NCBI GenBank assembly: GCA_023251755.1
Contig: JAHEYF010000009.1
Coordinates: 1 to 64,000, forward strand
Length of the DNA stretch: 64,000 nt
Direction: 5' to 3'
Origin: Bacteroidota bacterium
GTDB lineage: Bacteria; Bacteroidota; Bacteroidia; B-17B0; Aurantibacillaceae
Below the pieces are notes generated by a model, which worked only from the letters and a program-made list of their open reading frames with translations, made no database searches and was not told where the DNA came from. Below, one piece after another: positions 17,027 to 26,497 of this stretch. Both the position numbers and the translations under genes were made by a program. Positions within the stretch are counted from its first letter, which is position 1. Every line of letters begins with the position of its first letter.

Positions 17027-20000
17027 TTAATTTCCTTTTGAGCCCCTGATATTACTCACTCCATTGCCCGTGCTGTATATATCTGTTTCGTAAGCGAAGT
17101 TTACATCCGACTGCAAATTGCTCCGGTAAATAATCACGTTGTTTTTATAATACCTGATCTCCTCCGGGAAGATCGCCACCTTTATGCGGTCGTTCGGCTG
17201 CACAGCACTCACTAATTGTTTGTTGTAAAAACCATCGTTGTCTGTTTCTATAATATACAATTGCCCATAAGCAATAAACACCTTGTAATTCGCCTTGTCC
17301 GCATTTGAATTATCCACCGCGCCAAAACCCATCAACAGTTGTGAAGAAGTATCTTTCACATCAAAAGCCACCCAGATGCTGTCTTCCAGTGCAAGCGTAT
17401 CAGCAGAATAAGCCGTGCCATTGTCCCAGCCCATGCTTGCACCCGATTTTGTAATGTTTGTCCCGTCCGTATTAACAGTGAGAGTACTTACAGTGGGAAG
17501 CACCCAATTGATTTTTTTTCCTTTCAATAAGTTCGCATTGTAAAAACTACACCTCACATTTTTAAACTTCCCGTTGTGTTGTCCTATACTTGCTTTCACA
17601 AACAGTTCCCCTGTTAAGCAGTTGAGCGTACTATCGAAGGCAATTCCATTCTTTTTATAATACATTTTATTTCCTTTGCGTTCCATGCGGACAATGTCGC
17701 CCACATTCACCGTTACAAAGCTCCCGCCCGAATACCGGTATAAAAAATTACCGTACAGATAAAAATTATAATCGATGTCCTGGTACTGGTTATTGCCCGA
17801 AGAATGCGTGTTTTCGTCAAGCAAACCAATCATTTTATTGTTGTTGCCCACCTGGTCCACCGTGTATTCCAGCCAGCCGTCTGTACCAGCAGACAATTTA
17901 TTGTAGCTTACCGCACTACTGGCCCAGTCGTTATAACTATTGTTAATCAGGGTGTCCCCTGTTTGTGTTAGCGAACTAAAATCTTTCCAGAATAGTTTGT
18001 AACCAATACCGACTTCACGTACAATGCTTGTTTTCTGATCGCTGATTGTTACTGTATAGGTTCCGGTAGCTTTACTGCTGATGTCCTGTGTGGTTTCGTT
18101 TCCGCTTTGCCAGTTGTAGGTATAAGGGCTGTAACCATTGCTTACACTTAAATCAATGGCTCCGGCATTGCCGTCTTCGTTGGTAGTTAAATTAGTTACA
18201 AGGGTAAACGTATTCATTAAACTGTTGTATGGGGCTGCAAAACTGCAACGTACATTTTTAAAGGTTTCGTTGTGGCCGCCAATGCTTGCTTTCACAAAAA
18301 GTTCTCCGCTTAAGCAATTGAGGGTACTGTCGAAAGCTATCCCATTTTTTTTGTAATAGATTTTAGTGCCACTGCGTTCAAGCCTTACAACATCCCCGAT
18401 GTTTACTGTTACAGAACTTCCTCCGGGGTAACGGGAAACACTGTTGCCATAATGGTAAAGGTTATAATCAATATCCTGGTATTGGTTATCGCCTGCAAAA
18501 TTGATGTTCTTGTCTAACAAACCAATCATTTTGTTGCTGTTGTTTGTTTCGTCAATGGTGTATTCCATCCAGCCATTGCCGGTTAGTTTGTTGATGCTGA
18601 CGGCATTGCTTTCCCAGCTGTTGGAGGTGGGGTTGATGAGTGTGTCTGCTGTTTGAACAAGGGAATTAAAATCTTTCCAGAAGATTTTGTAACCGATACC
18701 GATTTCTCTTGTCACACTTGTTTTCTGGTCTGTGATGGTTACGGTATAGGTTCCTGGTGCTTTACCACTGATGTCCTGGGTAGTTTCTCCACCGGGAAGC
18801 CATTGGTAGGTGTATGGACTGTAACCACTGTTTACACTTAAATCAATTGCCCCTGCATTTTCATCCGCAGAAAGGCTATAGTTGGAGTTTACATTGTTAA
18901 AGCTCATTAAGCTGGTATAGGAAGCTTCGAAGCTGCAACGTACATTTTTAAAGGCTTCGTTGTGGCCCCCTATGCTGGCTTTGATAAAAAGTTCGCCGCT
19001 TAAACAGTTCAGGGTGCTGTCGAAAGCGACTCCGTTTTTTTTGTAATAAATTTTAGTTCCGTTTCGTTCAAGCCTTACAATATCTCCGAAGGCTACTGTT
19101 ACAGAATTTCCACCGGGGTAACGGGCAATACTGTTGCCCTGTTGGTAAAGAATGTAATCAATGTCCTGGTATTGGTTATTGCCCGCAAACAGGGTGTTGT
19201 TATCCAACAGGCCAATCATTTTGTTGCTGTTGGTGGTTTGGTCGATAGTGTATTCCATCCAGCCATTACCTGTTAATTTATTGATGCTGACCGCGCTGCT
19301 ATTCCAGCCGTTATAAGTGGGGTTAAGCAGGGTGTCGCCGGTCTGAACCAGACAATTAAAATCTTTCCAGTAGACTCCGTAACCCAATCCAATCACCTGT
19401 GTTTTGGTTCCACCTATTTGGTCGCTAACGGTAAGGGTATAGGTGTGTGGGTCTTTATCGGTAATATAGGGTTCGTTGCTGTTATAAGGTTCCCAGTGAT
19501 AGGTATAAGGTGTTTGCCCTCCGTTTACGCTAAGGTCAATCCTTCCGTCGGCATCATTGGGGATGCTGTTGATGCTGCGTACATGGGCTATAAAACCAAG
19601 TGAGGTGATGGGAGGGGCTGCAAAACTGCAACGTACATTTTTAAAGGCTTCGTTGTGCCCGCCAATACTGGCCTTTACAAAAAGCTCCCCGCTTAAACAG
19701 TTGAGGGTGCTGTCGAAAGCCACTCCGTTTTTTTTGTAATAGATTTTAGTACCACTGCGTTCTACGCGAACAACATCACCTGTGTTCACAGTAACGAAAC
19801 TTCCACCTGAATAATGGTAAAGCAGATTGCCATGCTGATAAAGGTTGTAATCAATGTCCTGGTACTGGTTATTGCCCGAAAAATTAGTGTTCTGATCCAA
19901 CAGACCAATCATTTTATTGCTGATGATAATTTCGTCAATGGTATATTCTATCCAGCCATTTCCTGTAAGTTTATTGTGCGTTACGGCACTGCTGGCCCAG

Positions 20001-21538
20001 CCCTGATATGTTGTGTTGATGAGTGTATCTGCCGTTTGTGTCAGGGAATTAAAATCTTTCCAGAAGCATTTGTAACCGATACCAATGACCCTTGTTACAC
20101 TTGTTTTTTGGTCGGTAATTGTTAGGGTGTAAGTTCCGGGGGCTTTGCCGCTGATGTCCTGGGTGGTTTCGTTACCGGGTTGCCAGTTGTAGGTGTATGG
20201 AGAATAACCATTGCTTACGCTTAAATCAATTGCCCCGGCATTTTCATCGGGGCTGTTTGTATAGTTGGAGTTGATGTTGTAAAAATTCATTAAACTGCTA
20301 TAGGGGGCTGCAAAACTGCAACGTACATTTTTAAAGGCTTCGTTGTGGCCGCCAATACTGGCTTTGATAAAAAGCTCTCCGCTTAAACAGTTAAGGGTGC
20401 TGTCGAAAGCCATGCCGTTTTTTTTGTAATAGATTTTAGTGCCGCTGCGTTCAATCCTTACAATATCCCCGATGTTTACTGTTACAGAACTTCCTCCGGG
20501 GTAACGGGAAACACTGTTGCCATAATGGTAAAGGCAATAGTCAATGTCCTGGTATTGGTTATCGCCTGCAAAGTTGATGTTCCTGTCTAACAAACCAATC
20601 ATTTTATTACTGTTGTTTGTTTCGTCAATGGTGTATTCCATCCAGGCATTGCCGGTTAGTTTGTTGATGCTGACGGCATTGCTTTCCCAGCTGTTGTAGG
20701 TGGGGTTGATGAGGGTGTCTGCCGTTTGTGCAAGGGAGTTAAAATCTTTCCAGAAGATTTTGTAACCAATACCTATTTCTCTGGTTACGCTTGTTTTCTG
20801 ATCGCTGATGGTTACGGTATAAGAACCGGGAGCTTTGCCGCTGATGTCCTGTGTTGTTTCCCCATCGGGCATCCAGATGTAGGTGTATGGATTGTAACCA
20901 CTACTTACACTTAAATCAATTGCCCCTGTATTGCCATCATCGGGGTTTGTAAGGCTGGTGTTTATATTGTTAAAGTTCATTAAGCTGGTATAAGCAGCTT
21001 CAAAGCTGCAACGTACATTTTTAAAGGCTTCGTTGTGGCCCCCTATGCTGGCTTTGATAAAAAGTTCGCCGCTTAAGCAATTGGCGGTGCTGTCGAAGGC
21101 TGTGCCGTTTTTTTTGTAATAGATTTTGGTTCCGCTGCGTTCAAGCCTTACAATATCTCCGGTGGACACTGTTACAGAATTTCCACCGGGGTAACGGGCA
21201 ATGGTGTTGCCCTGTTGGTATAGAATGTAATCAATGTCCTGGTATTGGTTGTTGCCTGCAAAGTTGATGTTTTTGTCCAATAAACCAATCATTTTATTGC
21301 TGTAGGGGCTTGGGTCAATGGTGTATTCCATCCAACCATTGCCGCTTAGTTTGTTGATGCTGACTGCGCTACCGGCCCAACCATTACCGGTGGGGTTAAG
21401 CAGGGTGTCGCCACTTTGTACTAAGCAGTTGAAGTCTTTCCAGTAAACGGGGTAAGGGCTTTGGGCAGTGCCGGTTTGCGCTATTATTGCCAGTAGCAGG
21501 AACGCAAGTTGGGTGTAAATTTTTTGTAATCTTTTCAT
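17027..21538 (-). CDS. giant secreted protein with six SPRY-like/SprB-type tandem repeats
   Basis: 1503 residues with a signal peptide (residues 1-25, ending TGTAQ). The body has six units of ~230 residues, starting near residues 34, 263, 493, 723, 953 and 1183. Each starts with a ~150-residue lectin- or SPRY-like domain (WKDFNxL.. to ..KIYYKKNG, FDSTLNCLSGELF, KNVRCSF). Units 1-5 are followed by a ~65-residue SprB-type repeat (GAIDLSVSxGYSPYTYxW.. ETTQDISGKAPGTYT). A seventh, divergent domain of the same kind (INWVLPTVSTLTV.. NNVIIYRSN) ends the protein at residues ~1341-1503. SprB repeats are known from gliding and adhesion proteins. No T9SS tail is seen. The stop lies 21 bases before the Rhs ATG, so the two form an operon. 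I infer a surface adhesin or delivery partner for the Rhs toxin. Confidence 0.8.
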   Translation of the reverse strand: MKRLQKIYTQLAFLLLAIIAQTGTAQSPYPVYWKDFNCLVQSGDTLLNPTGNGWAGSAVSINKLSGNGWMEYTIDPSPYSNKMIGLLDKNINFAGNNQYQDIDYILYQQGNTIARYPGGNSVTVSTGDIVRLERSGTKIYYKKNGTAFDSTANCLSGELFIKASIGGHNEAFKNVRCSFEAAYTSLMNFNNINTSLTNPDDGNTGAIDLSVSSGYNPYTYIWMPDGETTQDISGKAPGSYTVTISDQKTSVTREIGIGYKIFWKDFNSLAQTADTLINPTYNSWESNAVSINKLTGNAWMEYTIDETNNSNKMIGLLDRNINFAGDNQYQDIDYCLYHYGNSVSRYPGGSSVTVNIGDIVRIERSGTKIYYKKNGMAFDSTLNCLSGELFIKASIGGHNEAFKNVRCSFAAPYSSLMNFYNINSNYTNSPDENAGAIDLSVSNGYSPYTYNWQPGNETTQDISGKAPGTYTLTITDQKTSVTRVIGIGYKCFWKDFNSLTQTADTLINTTYQGWASSAVTHNKLTGNGWIEYTIDEIIISNKMIGLLDQNTNFSGNNQYQDIDYNLYQHGNLLYHYSGGSFVTVNTGDVVRVERSGTKIYYKKNGVAFDSTLNCLSGELFVKASIGGHNEAFKNVRCSFAAPPITSLGFIAHVRSINSIPNDADGRIDLSVNGGQTPYTYHWEPYNSNEPYITDKDPHTYTLTVSDQIGGTKTQVIGLGYGVYWKDFNCLVQTGDTLLNPTYNGWNSSAVSINKLTGNGWMEYTIDQTTNSNKMIGLLDNNTLFAGNNQYQDIDYILYQQGNSIARYPGGNSVTVAFGDIVRLERNGTKIYYKKNGVAFDSTLNCLSGELFIKASIGGHNEAFKNVRCSFEASYTSLMSFNNVNSNYSLSADENAGAIDLSVNSGYSPYTYQWLPGGETTQDISGKAPGTYTVTITDQKTSVTREIGIGYKIFWKDFNSLVQTADTLINPTSNSWESNAVSINKLTGNGWMEYTIDETNNSNKMIGLLDKNINFAGDNQYQDIDYNLYHYGNSVSRYPGGSSVTVNIGDVVRLERSGTKIYYKKNGIAFDSTLNCLSGELFVKASIGGHNETFKNVRCSFAAPYNSLMNTFTLVTNLTTNEDGNAGAIDLSVSNGYSPYTYNWQSGNETTQDISSKATGTYTVTISDQKTSIVREVGIGYKLFWKDFSSLTQTGDTLINNSYNDWASSAVSYNKLSAGTDGWLEYTVDQVGNNNKMIGLLDENTHSSGNNQYQDIDYNFYLYGNFLYRYSGGSFVTVNVGDIVRMERKGNKMYYKKNGIAFDSTLNCLTGELFVKASIGQHNGKFKNVRCSFYNANLLKGKKINWVLPTVSTLTVNTDGTNITKSGASMGWDNGTAYSADTLALEDSIWVAFDVKDTSSQLLMGFGAVDNSNADKANYKVFIAYGQLYIIETDNDGFYNKQLVSAVQPNDRIKVAIFPEEIRYYKNNVIIYRSNLQSDVNFAYETDIYSTGNGVSNIRGSKGN
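17500..21445 (-). repeat. six direct repeats of about 690 bp inside the giant gene
   Basis: The landmark AATCTTTCCAG recurs (once as AGTCTTTCCAG) near 21435, 20745, 20055, 19365, 18675 and 17985, a constant step of about 690 bases. Long blocks are nearly identical at DNA level, for example around AACGTACATTTTTAAAGG (18250, 18940, 19632, 20322, 21012). Such identity implies recent duplication or gene conversion and predicts copy-number variation between strains. Confidence 0.9.
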
Positions 21539-22503
21539 ACGTAAATAGTGTAAACTATATATCTTAATCGTGGGCTATCTGTCTTTAATCGTTGATGTTA
21601 GGTGGACGTCGTTTTTGGCTAAAAAATGTTAAAAATAAAGTATTTCAGCTTATGAAATTGCACGGCATGAAATTATTTTAGTCCATTATTCATTTTCGGG
21701 AGCCGCTTATTTATGTTTTGCGCTGTAAAATTTGTTAATTATTGGGTTATCTGAGCCATCTTACTCCCAAGATTGCTTTTAAATAAAATTAGCTTAAACC
21801 TTATTTTTTGTAGATGAATTTTAAAATTCTGATCACTGTTCTAAGGGTTTTTAATTTATAACGCCAAACGCTAAAAATAATTACAGTTTAAACCTGTTGT
21901 TTTGTAAGTGGTTGAAATTACTGAACAAGTGGCGGCTTATTAATCACCCTTTCGGATGCAATATTAGCAGAGCAAAAACACCCCTTTTTGGAAACATTTT
22001 CGATTCCGGGACACCATCCTGTCAAAAATCAAACAGCGTCTGTTTTAGTAATTATTAAATTACTCATATACAATTGTTTGAGAAAAAAGGTGGCTGCAAA
22101 ACCTGCATTTTTGCTTATGAAATGGCCTGAACTACCCATAAAAAAATGCTACCTTTTTCAAGTGGCAATAAGCGGGCTTTTTTCCATAAAACCCTTCGGA
22201 TTAGAATAATTATCCTGTGCCTTTTAATTACAAAGTCTTGTTTTTCAAATTATTATATTACTGAACAGCCTACATTTCCTCTTTTCGGATCGGGTCGTTT
22301 CAAAATACAATAATGTAGTATTTTGTCAGTTTAATTCAATTGGCATGGACAGTTTTTTTAAACAGGCTGCTTAAGCCGATGGGAGCTGCGTTGGGGGTTT
22401 TCAGGAAATGAAAAAATCAGCCTTAATAAGGGATGCAGACAATTCAGATACTTGAATAAATAATAGATAAAAGCAATGCTTTTCAAATTAAGCTTGTGCT
22501 TAA
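21539..22503. other. long gap upstream of the giant-repeat/Rhs operon
   Basis: 965 bases of AT-rich DNA. The only open frame of any length (21988-22209, plus strand) has no signal, domain or credible start context. I found no TAnnTTTG box on the minus strand close to the operon start, no hairpin with a T-run, and no tRNA. Such a gap before a toxin operon could hold an upstream regulatory region or a lost gene, but the sequence shows neither. Confidence 0.5.
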
Positions 22504-23034
22504 TTATTCAGGTATTTTAAAAGGAAGTACTTCGAGTATAAAGTTGAAGCGTTTTCTTTTCGCATAACGGTAGGTGAGATCAGTGCGGTCAAAATAAAAG
22601 TCGGCCCCCATGTTTTTAAATTCATACAGGGTATTTCCGCATTCACGGTTGTCCCTGAGTTTTAGTTTTTTATAGAAGCCTGTTGTCGGCCCTGAAGTTT
22701 TAGTAAAAATATATTCATCTATCTTGTTAAAGAGGATGATTTTTTTTAAGGTAATGTCTTTGATTTTTTTGTAGAGCTCCTTTGGTGCTTCAATTTGCGG
22801 GAAGGTATTTACCCTGATCTGAATCCGGAAATTTGTTTTATACTGAAGCCGGCGGTTTTCACGGTTATATTCTATCGGTGCTCCCAGGTCCTTGAGAATA
22901 GTAAAATAAGTATACAAGCGTCTTCTGGATATTTTAAATTTCCTGGCAACAACTGTAACCCCTCCTTCTTTTTGAAGCAGGATGTGCGTATCAATTTTCT
23001 GTAAGAGGTCAATGCGGTCGAGTAATTTATTCAT
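22504..23034 (-). CDS. DNA-binding protein with two HTH-like units
   Basis: 176 residues. Residues 5-65 look like an HTH_11/DeoR-type winged helix (RIDLLQKIDTHILLQKEGG, FKISRRRLYTYFTILKDLG, then a wing ending RRLQY). Residues ~100-155 repeat the same plan in weaker form (FNKIDEYIFTKTSGP, LRDNRECGNTLYEFKNMG, then YFDRTDLTYRY). This suggests an internal duplication, so one chain could bind DNA like a dimer. No sensor domain such as WYL is present. It lies between the toxin operon and the STAS pair on the same strand, but with 108 bases or more on each side, so it is probably a separate transcription unit. Target unknown. Confidence 0.6.
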   Translation of the reverse strand: MNKLLDRIDLLQKIDTHILLQKEGGVTVVARKFKISRRRLYTYFTILKDLGAPIEYNRENRRLQYKTNFRIQIRVNTFPQIEAPKELYKKIKDITLKKIILFNKIDEYIFTKTSGPTTGFYKKLKLRDNRECGNTLYEFKNMGADFYFDRTDLTYRYAKRKRFNFILEVLPFKIPE

Positions 23035-23142
23035 AGTGGTGAATCATTATGACATCTAATATAAAACATCTTTTATTTAAGTCCTTTACTCTTTTTAAGA
23101 AAAATGCAGAACCGAAAGCCATTAGGGGTCTCCAGAAAAAAA

Positions 23143-23526
23143 TTATTTATAGCCTTGCAGCCATTCAATAGCTGCCGGTTTATCAGTAAACAATTTTACG
23201 TTAATGAGGGGCTGGTTTACATCTATAAAAAAATTCCCGGCTAATTTAGCAATGGGAGTAGCTGTATAGATGGCTCCGGCGGTAATAAGTTGTGTGGCTT
23301 CTTCTTCCGAAAAATATTCCCTGGCCTCCTGGTCTATCGAGACAAGGTTGCTGATGTCAACAAACATGGGCCTGCTTTTTCCCTTCGCAATTCTTAATCG
23401 TTCGGCCACCAATAATTTAGCCACGGCAAGGTTTACGTTGAGTTCAGGCTTATACACCTGGTAAATAATGCCTTCCTCTTCCCACATTTCTGCGTAGTCA
23501 TTAGCAACTTTTTCAATCGTTTCCAT
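23143..23526 (-). CDS. STAS-like (DUF7793-type) protein, copy B
   Basis: I chose the ATG at 23526 (127 aa, METIEKV..), which shares one base with the stop of the upstream paralogue (TAATG), over the in-frame start at 23556. The protein has the alternating strand/helix order of small STAS-like/SpoIIAA-like domains found in Bacteroidota: VNLAVAKLLVAERLRIAKGK, then PMFVDISNLVSID, a helix EEATQLITAGAIYTATPIAKL, then strand and helix INVKLFTDKPAAIEWLQGYK. STAS domains bind nucleotides or partner proteins and often serve in signalling. There is no Ser/Thr in the usual phosphosite that I can assign with certainty. Confidence 0.65.
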   Translation of the reverse strand: METIEKVANDYAEMWEEEGIIYQVYKPELNVNLAVAKLLVAERLRIAKGKSRPMFVDISNLVSIDQEAREYFSEEEATQLITAGAIYTATPIAKLAGNFFIDVNQPLINVKLFTDKPAAIEWLQGYK

Positions 23527-23915
23527 TAGTTCATGTATTTGTAAGTTTCTAACCACTCCAGGGCTTTTGCCATATCCGTAAAACCTTTTACCGGAATATA
23601 GGGGCGGTCAATTTTCAACCAAAGGTTCATCAATAAGCGCTGGATTTCATTGTTGATGAGCAAAGCACCGGCACTTAAAAATTCCTGTGCCTCCTCACTT
23701 GCAAGGAAAGAACGTGAGCGGTTATCTGTTGCCACCATTTGGCGCAAATCAATGAATATAGGGCTTGTTTTTCCGGCTGAAACTGTCAATCGATCTTTCA
23801 CAATTCTTTCGGCAGCAGCAATATTAATAACGGTTCCGGGCTTAAACACCTCATACACCAGTCCATTTTCAAACCAGATTTCCACATATTCATTTTCTAT
23901 ATACCGGTCTTTCAT
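23526..23915 (-). CDS. STAS-like (DUF7793-type) protein, copy A
   Basis: 129 residues, same fold as its neighbour: INIAAAERIVKDRLTVSAGK, PIFIDLRQMVATD, EEAQEFLSAGALLINNEIQRL, YIPVKGFTDMAKALEWLETYK. About one third of positions are shared with copy B, so the pair arose by tandem duplication and probably forms a heterodimer. The gene starts 116 bases from the divergently transcribed synthase/acetyltransferase fusion, which implies a shared control region and possibly a joint function. Confidence 0.65.
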   Translation of the reverse strand: MKDRYIENEYVEIWFENGLVYEVFKPGTVINIAAAERIVKDRLTVSAGKTSPIFIDLRQMVATDNRSRSFLASEEAQEFLSAGALLINNEIQRLLMNLWLKIDRPYIPVKGFTDMAKALEWLETYKYMN

Positions 23916-24031
23916 GTGCAGATTATTTAAACTAAATTAAAAAATTAAGCTGACAAAGTACTGAATATCGCAAGCAACTTAAATACCTTTATTCTGCAAT
24001 TTAATTTTTACTTAATCAAAATTAATTAAAT

Positions 24032-26497
24032 ATGGGAACAAAAACTAAAACCGCCAACATTGTTGAAACTATCAATGACATGATTAATTTCGGCAGGGAA
24101 AAAGGAGTTCTTCACCATTATGCCGAAGGTGAATCCCACAACGGAAGGATTATTAAGGTCAATGGAAAAGAGCTTATTCATTTTGGTTCCTGTAGTTATA
24201 TGGGCTTGGATGTGGACGAGCGCTTAAAGGAAGGGGCCATCGGCGCCATCCGCAAACACGGGGTCCACTTTTCTACTTCCCGCACCTACATTTCTTCTAC
24301 GCTGTATACCGAATTCGAAAACCTGTTGCGCGAATTATTCGGTGCATCCATTATTTTAACCACTACCCTTTCATTGGGCCACCACGCCGTAATACCGGTG
24401 GTGGTGGAAGAAGGCGACGCACTCATTTTAGATCAGCAGGTTCATGCAAGTATACAGGAAGCGGCCCTTCGCATGGAGGCGCGCGGAGTGCCGCTTACAA
24501 AAATCAGGCACAACAATATGGAAGAATTAGAAACAAAAATTAATGAACTGAAAGTAAAACACGACCGGATATGGTATATGATTGACGGTGTTTATTCTAT
24601 GTACGGCGATTTCCCACCCCTGCAATACTTAGTTGGGCTGATGGAAAAACACAAACAATTTCATTTGTATGTAGACGATGCGCACGGCATGAGCATTGCC
24701 GGTAAACACGGGCGTGGCCTGGCTTTGAGCCGGATAACGCTGCACCCGAAAATGATTATGGCCACTTCGCTAAACAAGGCTTTTGCCGGTGGTGGTGGTG
24801 TGTTTATATTTCCCAATGCCGAAATTTGCAAGAAGGTGATGAATTGCGGAGGGCCGCTTATTTTCTCGGGACCCCTGCCAACCGCTACCATAGGGGCCGG
24901 TATCGCTTCGGCAAAAATTCACCTCTCGGACGAAATCATTCAACGACAAGCTGCGCTAAGGGAAAAGTTACGGTATTGCCATGAGTTGTTACTTGAAAAA
25001 AAACTTCCGGTTGTATCGCACCCCGAAGCCCCTATTAATTTTATTGGCCTGGGTTTAATAAAGGTGGGGGTCAATATGGTGAACAGAATTATTAATGATG
25101 GTTTTTACGTGAACCTGGCTATGTTTCCGGCTGTACCGGATATTTGTACAGGACTGCGTTTTACCATTACCCTTCACCATACAGAGGAGGACATAGACAA
25201 ATTGGTAAAAAAATTGGCCTATCATTATCCCAAAGCCCTGCGCGAAGAAGGAAGGACATTCGCCGATGTGCAGCGGGCCTTCCGGAAAGTAAGCAATTTT
25301 GAAACAGGCCCCCCTGACCTGCCCGAAACAGAAAGCCCCGCCTTTTTTCCAACAAGTGCTGAATATACTTTGCAACATGAAACTACTATACAAAACATCG
25401 ATAAGGAAACATGGAACAATTTGATGGGAAGCAAGGGGGCGAACGACTGGCATGAATTGTTGTTTTTTGAAGAAACTTTTTCGGGGCATGATTTGCCGGA
25501 ACACAACTGGAATTTTCATTATTACATCATCCGCGATAAAGAAAATATTCCGGTGCTGGCTACCTTTTTTACGGCCACTATTGCCAAAGACGATATGTTC
25601 TCTCCGGCAGCGGTATCAAAGCAATTGGAGCTTTTGCGCAAAAACAATCCCTATTATTTAAGCTCTACCATTTTTACAATGGGCTGTTTGTTATCGGTTG
25701 GGGAACACATTTACATTGACCGCAGCCACAAGGACTGGAAAAAAATAATGATGCTCCTGTTGGATGAAGTGTGGAAAGAACAGGACAGGCAAAAGGCTAC
25801 GGTGCTGAGCCTGCGCGATTTTGCAGCAGAAGACCAGGTGACGCACGATTTTTTCTTAGAGCAGAGTTTTATTAAAATTGATCTTCCCGATGGCCATGTG
25901 ATTGATTACTTAACATGGGACAGTGTAGATTCTTTATTGAATTGCCTGAAGGGAGACAAACGGCATTATATGCGAAAAAAAGTACTGGACTTTGAAAACC
26001 GTTATGAAACGAGGCTGGTGGGCTATGCAACTGAAGCAGAGCTGGAACATTATTACCACCTGTACAACAATGTGAGCGATAAGAGTTTTGAGATCATCGG
26101 CTTTAATTTGAACCGGAAGTTTTTTGAGAACGCCGTCAAACATCCGCAATGGGAATTAATAGAACTTAAATTAAAACCGGAATACGATCAAAGGCCGGAA
26201 CGAAAAGCAGTGGGAATTGCGATCAGTTACCGCACGAAGGACAATTATTGTTTTTTGGTAACGGGGCTTGATTACACCTACTTAGAAGAACATCATGTGT
26301 ATGCACAAACGCTCTGGCAAACTATTCTTCGTGCAAAACAACTGCATTCAAAAACAATTAACTTAGGTTTAACGGCTTCGCAAAACAAACGCAAGTTTGG
26401 AACGAAGGTGTTAAAGAATGTGGCCTATATACAGGTGAAGGACAACTTTAACGCGGACCTGGTGTCTTTGATAGCAAACAAGGAAATGAGTATTTAA
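24032..26497 (+). CDS. alpha-oxoamine synthase / GNAT-type acyltransferase fusion
   Basis: 821 residues in two parts. Residues ~1-400 are a fold-type I PLP enzyme of the alpha-oxoamine synthase family (like KBL, BioF and serine palmitoyltransferase), which joins an amino acid to an acyl-CoA with loss of CO2. The PLP-binding Lys is K249 in SLNKAFAGGGG, and the DDAHG motif (215-219) is present. Residues ~440-821 are a BioF2-like/GNAT-type acyltransferase (KSFEIIGFNLNRKFF, then AVGIAISYRTKDNYCFLVTG). This same two-part enzyme is found in other Bacteroidota. Known relatives make sphingolipid or sulfonolipid bases or biotin precursors. I infer a long-chain amino-ketone that is then N-acylated, but the substrates are not determined. 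It is divergent from the STAS pair and overlaps the PAS gene tail by four bases at its 3' end. Confidence 0.85.
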   Translation: MGTKTKTANIVETINDMINFGREKGVLHHYAEGESHNGRIIKVNGKELIHFGSCSYMGLDVDERLKEGAIGAIRKHGVHFSTSRTYISSTLYTEFENLLRELFGASIILTTTLSLGHHAVIPVVVEEGDALILDQQVHASIQEAALRMEARGVPLTKIRHNNMEELETKINELKVKHDRIWYMIDGVYSMYGDFPPLQYLVGLMEKHKQFHLYVDDAHGMSIAGKHGRGLALSRITLHPKMIMATSLNKAFAGGGGVFIFPNAEICKKVMNCGGPLIFSGPLPTATIGAGIASAKIHLSDEIIQRQAALREKLRYCHELLLEKKLPVVSHPEAPINFIGLGLIKVGVNMVNRIINDGFYVNLAMFPAVPDICTGLRFTITLHHTEEDIDKLVKKLAYHYPKALREEGRTFADVQRAFRKVSNFETGPPDLPETESPAFFPTSAEYTLQHETTIQNIDKETWNNLMGSKGANDWHELLFFEETFSGHDLPEHNWNFHYYIIRDKENIPVLATFFTATIAKDDMFSPAAVSKQLELLRKNNPYYLSSTIFTMGCLLSVGEHIYIDRSHKDWKKIMMLLLDEVWKEQDRQKATVLSLRDFAAEDQVTHDFFLEQSFIKIDLPDGHVIDYLTWDSVDSLLNCLKGDKRHYMRKKVLDFENRYETRLVGYATEAELEHYYHLYNNVSDKSFEIIGFNLNRKFFENAVKHPQWELIELKLKPEYDQRPERKAVGIAISYRTKDNYCFLVTGLDYTYLEEHHVYAQTLWQTILRAKQLHSKTINLGLTASQNKRKFGTKVLKNVAYIQVKDNFNADLVSLIANKEMSI

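Noticed and set aside
17500-21445. Regularly spaced repeats considered as CRISPR or satellite DNA
   Set aside because: The period is about 690 bp, the units are coding throughout in one frame and form domains; there are no short spacers.
21988-22209. Plus-strand open frame of 73 codons in the long gap
   Set aside because: No recognisable domain, signal or start context; amino-acid use looks like translated AT-rich non-coding DNA.
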